Below are positions 12,794-12,799 of a DNA stretch of 12,799 bases, piece after piece. The stretch's first letter is position 1. Each line of letters begins with the position of its first letter. The notes beneath the pieces were generated by a model that did no database searches, was not told the origin of the DNA, and saw nothing but the letters and a program-made list of their open reading frames with translations. The stretch is from NCBI GenBank assembly GCA_002887195.1, contig PJAB01001697.1, forward strand, positions 1 to 12,799, given 5' to 3'. The position numbers and the translations under genes are program-made. The DNA comes from Chrysochromulina parva. Its lineage: Eukaryota > Haptophyta > Prymnesiales > Chrysochromulinaceae.

Positions 12794-12799
12794 CTCGCC
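1184..12799 (-). CDS. Giant multi-exon chromatin protein: Agenet/Tudor array + linker-histone-like winged helix + SNF2 ATPase + PHD + Agenet pair (5' partial)
   Basis: I join twelve exons: 12799-11629, 11521-10329, 10105-9602, 9483-9008, 8903-8670, 8596-8218, 8083-7946, 7859-7122, 6980-6306, 6206-5168, 5063-4822, 4708-1184. All introns are GT-AG, 73-223 bp, and every junction agrees in phase. The coding total of 10,314 nt is divisible by three (3,437 aa plus stop). Several Agenet modules are completed only by splicing, for example GEVAQ|VRHH. Known: SNF2 ATPases move nucleosomes using ATP; Agenet/Tudor and PHD modules commonly read modified histone tails. Inferred: a nuclear remodeler with an unusually large set of candidate histone readers. 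The main alternative is that ATG 4708 starts a separate SNF2 gene. Against this, the 113-bp gap to the previous exon has a donor, an acceptor TCGTAG immediately before the ATG, matching phase and the same intron repeats; in addition Agenet modules occur on both sides. Weakest points are the 5' and 3' ends of introns 1, 5 and 9. Confidence 0.85.
1646..1801 (-). repeat. Glu/Asp-coding low-complexity tract (GAG/GAC/GAA)
   Basis: On the plus strand this is an almost uninterrupted run of ctc/cct/cgc triplets. On the coding strand it encodes about 50 acidic residues between the PHD region and the last Agenet pair. Acidic tracts are common in chromatin proteins and can contact basic histone surfaces. 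The tract also creates long Ser/Pro- and Leu-rich shadow frames on the plus strand. Confidence 0.9.
4709..4821 (-). repeat. Intron 11 (phase 0), or gap before a separate SNF2 gene
   Basis: Donor AAG|GTGATGG, acceptor CTGCTCGTAG directly before ATG at 4708. About 4760-4820 is a roughly 10-bp array (gggcaatcaa, gggcaatcac on plus). The 3' part has a pyrimidine-rich CCCTCCTCTGCTCG stretch. The donor, repeat family and phase all argue for an intron, while the following ATG allows a separate start. Confidence 0.75.
4822..5063 (-). CDS. Giant gene, exon 11: linker-histone-like winged helix
   Basis: After a Lys/Ala/Arg-rich helix (AQKAAAEAARKARNAVYG) comes ITYRQIEQYVIARYAECKNS, then LMGSLAAAVRAGRMLREGKV and YVPTGS. 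This order (S/T-x(3)-I-x(2)-YI-x(3)-Y, a hydrophobic third helix L-x(2)-A-x(3)-V-x-G-x-L, and a beta wing K-x-Y) is that of the linker histone H1/H5 globular domain. The basic flanks also fit. It is a remote match judged by eye, so the fold call is tentative. It ends DEELSK in phase 0 at AAG|GTGATG. Confidence 0.82.
5064..5167 (-). repeat. Intron 10 (phase 1) with an internal exon copy and possible 10-nt micro-exon
   Basis: Read simply, the donor is G|GTGAGC and the acceptor CCATCAG|GTGAGC, with gctcacc duplicated at both ends (5162-5168, 5058-5064). Inside, 5101-5121 copies the exon 10 end (5159-5179) at 19 of 21 positions. That inner copy is preceded by ATAATCAG and followed by GCGAGC, so a 10-nt micro-exon (5110-5119) with a GC donor could be spliced in while removing ten bases from exon 10. 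The result would be the same length, with Cys for Ser. Confidence 0.83.
5168..6206 (-). CDS. Giant gene, exon 10: A/B Agenet pair, 'PPG' beta module, Lys-rich linker
   Basis: A clean A module opens it (FEVGSLVEVQHQDEGLLGAW, SMGVIVCIEHDQAQVAMSAF, EWACLRPSPP), followed by a B module (VKKGDHVDLKHEGCWWEMEV, KMMRPCWTWRPASKQW). After a helical spacer comes a roughly 100-residue beta-rich region with RLKVPPTAGHVYVMMPPG, TCAGDRFSALLQDG and VTAPFGLTFGQQMLIKVP. Its two Pro-x-Gly-x(3)-Gly style steps resemble repeats seen in proteins of various protists; I cannot give a function. It ends with Lys-rich KKVKDKAKKVKDKAAKVSKG, one base into a codon. Confidence 0.87.
6207..6305 (-). other. Intron 9 (phase 0) with a decayed end duplication
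   Basis: Donor GAG|GTGAGATC is near consensus; acceptor TTGCATGCACAG|GTG. Plus strand 6276-6293 matches 6189-6206 (the start of exon 10) at 15 of 18 positions, but the copy has GC where GT would be needed. The donor used is probably the GTGAGA 12 bases away, which keeps the frame. Some ggccctcagag repeats are present, and TTGCATGCA is shared with intron 1. Confidence 0.78.
6306..6980 (-). CDS. Giant gene, exon 9: acidic, Pro/Ala-rich linker
   Basis: It starts VALLESIEGAGRKRKRSTEV, where RKRKR could be a nuclear localisation signal. The rest is an Ala/Glu/Pro-rich, probably disordered linker with three exact 18-bp units coding DEAGVA (6679-6732) and Pro runs. No folded domain is seen. It ends at GAG|GTGAGA. 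The linker separates two groups of Agenet modules. Confidence 0.82.
6679..6732 (-). repeat. Three exact 18-bp tandem units (DEAGVA)
   Basis: The plus-strand unit gccacccccgcctcgtcc occurs three times head to tail. The unit length is a multiple of three, so the frame is kept, unlike the 10-bp arrays in the introns. Confidence 0.95.
6981..7121 (-). repeat. Intron 8 (phase 0): 141-bp repeat-filled intron
   Basis: Donor AAC|GTGAGG, acceptor CCTCCCTCGTCAG|GTGG. From 6990 to about 7114 it is a 10- to 11-bp array on the plus strand (aggtcatcag, agggcatcag, aggccatcaag, agaccatcag). Neighbouring units are most alike, which suggests local slippage. Confidence 0.9.
7122..7859 (-). CDS. Giant gene, exon 8: B module and Gly/Ser/Ala low-complexity region
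   Basis: After the A-module tail (VRILPLPEPLRV) there is a Pro-rich stretch and a B module: LPEGATLEVRHAGGWFGAVA, then STVKFVLEP and AGVDDLRPFWLHQGKRDG. An acidic helix (VPTEEVISALEIKAALDNAI) follows, and then a Gly/Ser/Ala low-complexity part coded by GCC/GGC runs (7201-7275). It ends DVDVEAN at donor AAC|GTGAGG. Confidence 0.85.
7860..7945 (-). repeat. Intron 7 (phase 0): 21-bp end duplication
   Basis: Plus strand 7925-7945 and 7839-7859 match at 19 of 21 positions, so the first 21 bases of the intron copy the first 21 bases of exon 8 (both could encode VRI-PLP). Repeats of ggccatcag type fill the rest. Acceptor CCTCCCTCATCATCAG|GTGCGC, with a duplicated CAT. Confidence 0.85.
7946..8083 (-). 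CDS. Giant gene, exon 7: A module
   Basis: A short 46-codon exon: VVQDQLIEYSPIEPSGAGSW, RLGIVTGFKKKKGKRKSEV, DGWKDQL. With the start of the next exon (VRILPLPEP) this makes an A-type module with a Lys-rich loop. The donor CTC|GTGCGC is not strong, but it is supported by the 21-bp duplication across the intron and by matching phase. Confidence 0.8.
8084..8217 (-). repeat. Intron 6 (phase 0): repeat-filled, ends form a short inverted repeat
   Basis: Donor GAG|GTGATGACC, acceptor CCTCCCTCATCAG|GTGG. Almost all of 8088-8217 is built from about 10-bp units (aggtgatcag, aggtcatcag, ggccatcaag). The intron starts with TGATGA after its first G and ends TCATCAG, so the terminal six bases are inverted copies of each other. 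No clear end duplication beyond GTG. Confidence 0.88.
8218..8596 (-). CDS. Giant gene, exon 6: end of A module and a less clear module
   Basis: It completes the A module (YVVDGVIEMLDLEVEEWRGP). After a spacer come a Lys-rich stretch (LPKKERKSGGAPKKEVL) and GYSGFKLRMRLDHRHKEALL with YDADGNLVVPPEYEQG, which I cannot assign with confidence to an Agenet type. It ends PPGVWPE in phase 0 at GAG|GTGATG. Confidence 0.83.
8597..8669 (-). other. Intron 5 (phase 2), 73 bp, related to intron 1
   Basis: Acceptor TTTCCCCACAG|GTACGT is strong. It has almost no TGATGGCC repeat. Its middle and 3' part (TGCATGCA, TGTGCTCACCACGGCGCC, CCCCACAG) match intron 1 in the same order. The first 19 bases inside the donor side (8652-8670 plus strand) resemble the first 18 bases around the acceptor (8580-8597), a diverged end duplication. 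Confidence 0.78.
8670..8903 (-). CDS. Giant gene, exon 5: linker and start of an A module
   Basis: It begins YARIGRDSTPYEVKLGEWGG, a Trp-containing stretch that may be a diverged module, then a Lys/Ser linker (APKSLASKKPKSG). The A module starts with GYIEVHWPLDNAWYMASVIM and runs to KHKIR. I place the donor at CG|GTATGC, so that KHKIR joins YVVDGVIEML as in other modules. A second donor 27 nt downstream (CCAG|GTGCATG, exon end 8643) also keeps the frame and would add nine residues. Confidence 0.8.
8904..9007 (-). repeat. Intron 4 (phase 2): perfect 16-bp duplication at its two ends
   Basis: The donor side reads GG|GTATGCGCGC and the acceptor side CATTAG|GTATGCGCGC. The 16 bases ccgatgcgcgcatacc (plus strand) are identical at 8993-9008 and 8889-8904, so the intron begins with an exact copy of the start of the downstream exon. 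Between them is a block of ggccatcaagag-type repeats ending in CCTCCCTCATTAG on the coding strand. Confidence 0.9.
9008..9483 (-). CDS. Giant gene, exon 4: completes an A module, full B module
   Basis: Splicing completes the A module (GEVAQ|VRHHAKHGSKAQIKYHDL, then LTEWVQLTQLRPL followed by eight prolines or so). A full B module follows: EFANTLELRHGDGWWTVTLR, YYHVRYLGGGQ, then LETALRPFWTWCHRFPGGW. The exon ends within FEIG at donor GG|GTATGCG, two bases into a codon. Confidence 0.87.
9484..9601 (-). repeat. Intron 3 (phase 0): repeats, 9-bp end duplication and a fossil of both flanking exons
   Basis: Donor CAG|GTGCGA, acceptor CATCAG|GTGCGC. The nine bases cgcacctga occur at both splice junctions (9597-9605 and 9479-9487, plus strand). 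The body holds roughly 10-bp aggtcatcag-type repeats. In the middle, 9534-9571 joins a 19-bp copy of exon 3 sequence (9616-9634) to a roughly 21-bp copy of exon 4 sequence (9442-9462), skipping what lies between. The 3' end CCTCCCTCATCAG is shared with other introns here. Confidence 0.88.
9602..10105 (-). CDS. Giant gene, exon 3: end of a B module and start of an A module
   Basis: The start is set by the CTGCAG acceptor. The frame (GNEEPPDAPPGQFAPGTKRQ, then TWVVKEKGQATIWYPEGVK) continues the B module begun in exon 2 and closes with AAECMAKMRPWWLFDRFG. This module is longer than the others because of the inserted Gly/Pro/Lys-rich part. A Lys/Glu-rich helix and PLKELIVEGMAVEATQFEEG, LLGSWFSGEVAQ then start the next A module, which is cut by the intron after GEVAQ. 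The 19-bp stretch coding LGSWFS (9616-9634) recurs inside intron 3. Confidence 0.85.
10106..10328 (-). repeat. Intron 2: 223-bp intron filled by a 10-bp tandem array
   Basis: Donor GAG|GTGATGACC; acceptor CTGCAG|GG; phase 0. From about 10131 to 10327 the plus strand is an almost pure 10-bp tandem array (gccatcagtg / gtcatcagtg, with gtcgtcagtg variants), with 18 complete units from 10141 to 10320 and partial ones at both ends. A four-unit pattern (gcc, gcc, gtcg, gtc) repeats at 10191-10230 and 10231-10270, and the last six units are identical. Because 10 is not a multiple of three, the minus strand meets stop codons in every frame, while the plus strand stays open and gives spurious GHQWSSVVIS-type peptides. 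Confidence 0.9.
10329..11521 (-). CDS. Giant gene, exon 2: B-type module, GAHD repeats, A-type module, start of the next B module
   Basis: It opens with the B-type module (CEAGDTLEMHYLGGWWQVVM), interrupted by a low-complexity Ala/Gly insert and closing with VPAAALRPLWVWKRKG. A spacer with four-residue GAHD repeats follows (12-bp units at 10957-11028). After a DLKEGDVLVGMW segment and a Gln/Ala-rich helix comes an A module (GEMVEVRAGLEFGEEFESSR, CEIEYVDFDDEETPGK, WAVRPIPP), then the start of another B module (LTPGSCVEVLYALED, GWWDADLIGIYSEE). The exon ends in phase 0 at GAG|GTGATG. Exon start could be 11539 instead of 11521, adding six residues. Confidence 0.83.
10957..11028 (-). repeat. 12-bp tandem repeat coding GAHD
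   Basis: Six units of gcgccgtcgtgc type (plus strand): the first ends in a, four are exact, and the last has one change. Weaker copies (gcgccgtcctga and similar) continue to about 11090. It codes a His/Asp/Gly/Ala spacer within exon 2. Confidence 0.93.
11522..11628 (-). other. Intron 1 (phase 1) with two in-frame acceptors
   Basis: Donor CCAG|GTACGT. Two acceptors 18 nt apart both keep the frame: CTCCCCGCAG (exon would start at 11539) and CTCATTAG (exon starts at 11521). The nearer one follows a long pyrimidine run. The farther one matches the CTCATTAG end of intron 4. Part of this intron (about 11543-11592) is similar to intron 5: TGCATGCA, TGCTCACCAC and a CCCCRCAG end in the same order. 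Only a short trace of the TGATTGCC repeat is present. Confidence 0.75.
11629..12799 (-). CDS. Giant gene, exon 1 of window (5' partial): Gly tract, unknown region, first A-type Agenet module
   Basis: The frame is open to the window edge, so translation begins upstream. The first 28 codons include 26 successive GGC (Gly) codons (12716-12793). Next is a roughly 200-residue region I do not recognise (NTWLLNTAFDGDDSSLQVHA, GIFYHPAIAHFGVVAPGQA, a helical part ending WLYELIGHVETF), then a Thr/Ser-rich linker and a Lys-rich patch. A clear Agenet-like module follows: LVPGELVEVRQKDNTGFDGA, WYMATIKEVLPKGTVRVQY, then after a low-complexity insert ISNIRPVPP. The exon closes on LELIPG at a GTACGT donor after the first base of a codon. 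Whether the Gly tract is exonic cannot be proven, because a splice acceptor between the tract and the conserved part is possible, though I see no good one. Confidence 0.82.
12716..12793 (-). repeat. 26-unit GCC/GGC trinucleotide run
   Basis: A pure triplet run at the window edge, in frame as GGC (Gly) with the downstream exon. It may be exonic poly-Gly. Runs of this sort are prone to length change and to assembly error. Confidence 0.9.

Overview
This is nuclear DNA from a GC-rich, probably unicellular eukaryote. The signs are spliceosomal introns (GT...AG) with matching phases, a eukaryotic MOCS2B-type molybdopterin synthase gene, a SNF2/PHD/Agenet chromatin protein, and GC-rich codon use. 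Introns packed with roughly 10-bp TGATGRCC-type repeats and strong GCC/GGC runs suggest an alga. A haptophyte is my best guess, but that is an inference and not a determination.

Layout. The left edge (1-208, minus strand) may hold the 5' end of a gene running off the window: a tiny first exon, a 76-bp intron and part of a second exon. A divergent gene follows on the plus strand (319-924), intronless, encoding the large catalytic subunit of molybdopterin synthase (MoaE/MOCS2B family) with an unusual hydrophobic C-terminal tail. After a 259-bp convergent gap, everything from 1184 to the right edge (12799) is best read as ONE minus-strand gene whose 5' end lies beyond the window. I could chain twelve exons. 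All eleven junctions match in phase and the 10,314 coding bases are an exact multiple of three, giving at least 3,437 residues plus stop.

The predicted giant protein runs in order: a Gly tract (26 GGC codons at the window edge); an unrecognised N-terminal region; a long array of Tudor/Agenet-like modules, mostly in alternating A (aWymA..., ends LRPxPP) and B (gWW..., ends RPxWxW) types; a small beta-type 'PPG' module; a Lys/Ala-rich linker; a linker-histone-like winged helix; a basic helical (possibly HSA-like) segment; a complete ISWI/LSH-like SNF2 ATPase; an NSD-like PHD plus Cys/His-rich finger; an acidic tract; and a final A/B Agenet pair. This looks like a chromatin remodeler carrying its own very large set of candidate histone-tail readers.

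The introns are as notable as the protein. Ten of the eleven contain a shared family of about 10-bp repeats, and five share a 3' end close to CCTCCCTCATCAG. In six, the first bases of the intron duplicate the first bases of the downstream exon (7 to 21 bp, from perfect to about 80 per cent identical). One intron contains a fossil joining pieces of both flanking exons, and another contains a 10-bp copy of exon sequence bounded by AG and GC. These look like recently gained, introner-like or duplication-born introns. Long plus-strand open frames across this region are antisense shadows created by GC-rich codons and by the 10-bp repeats.
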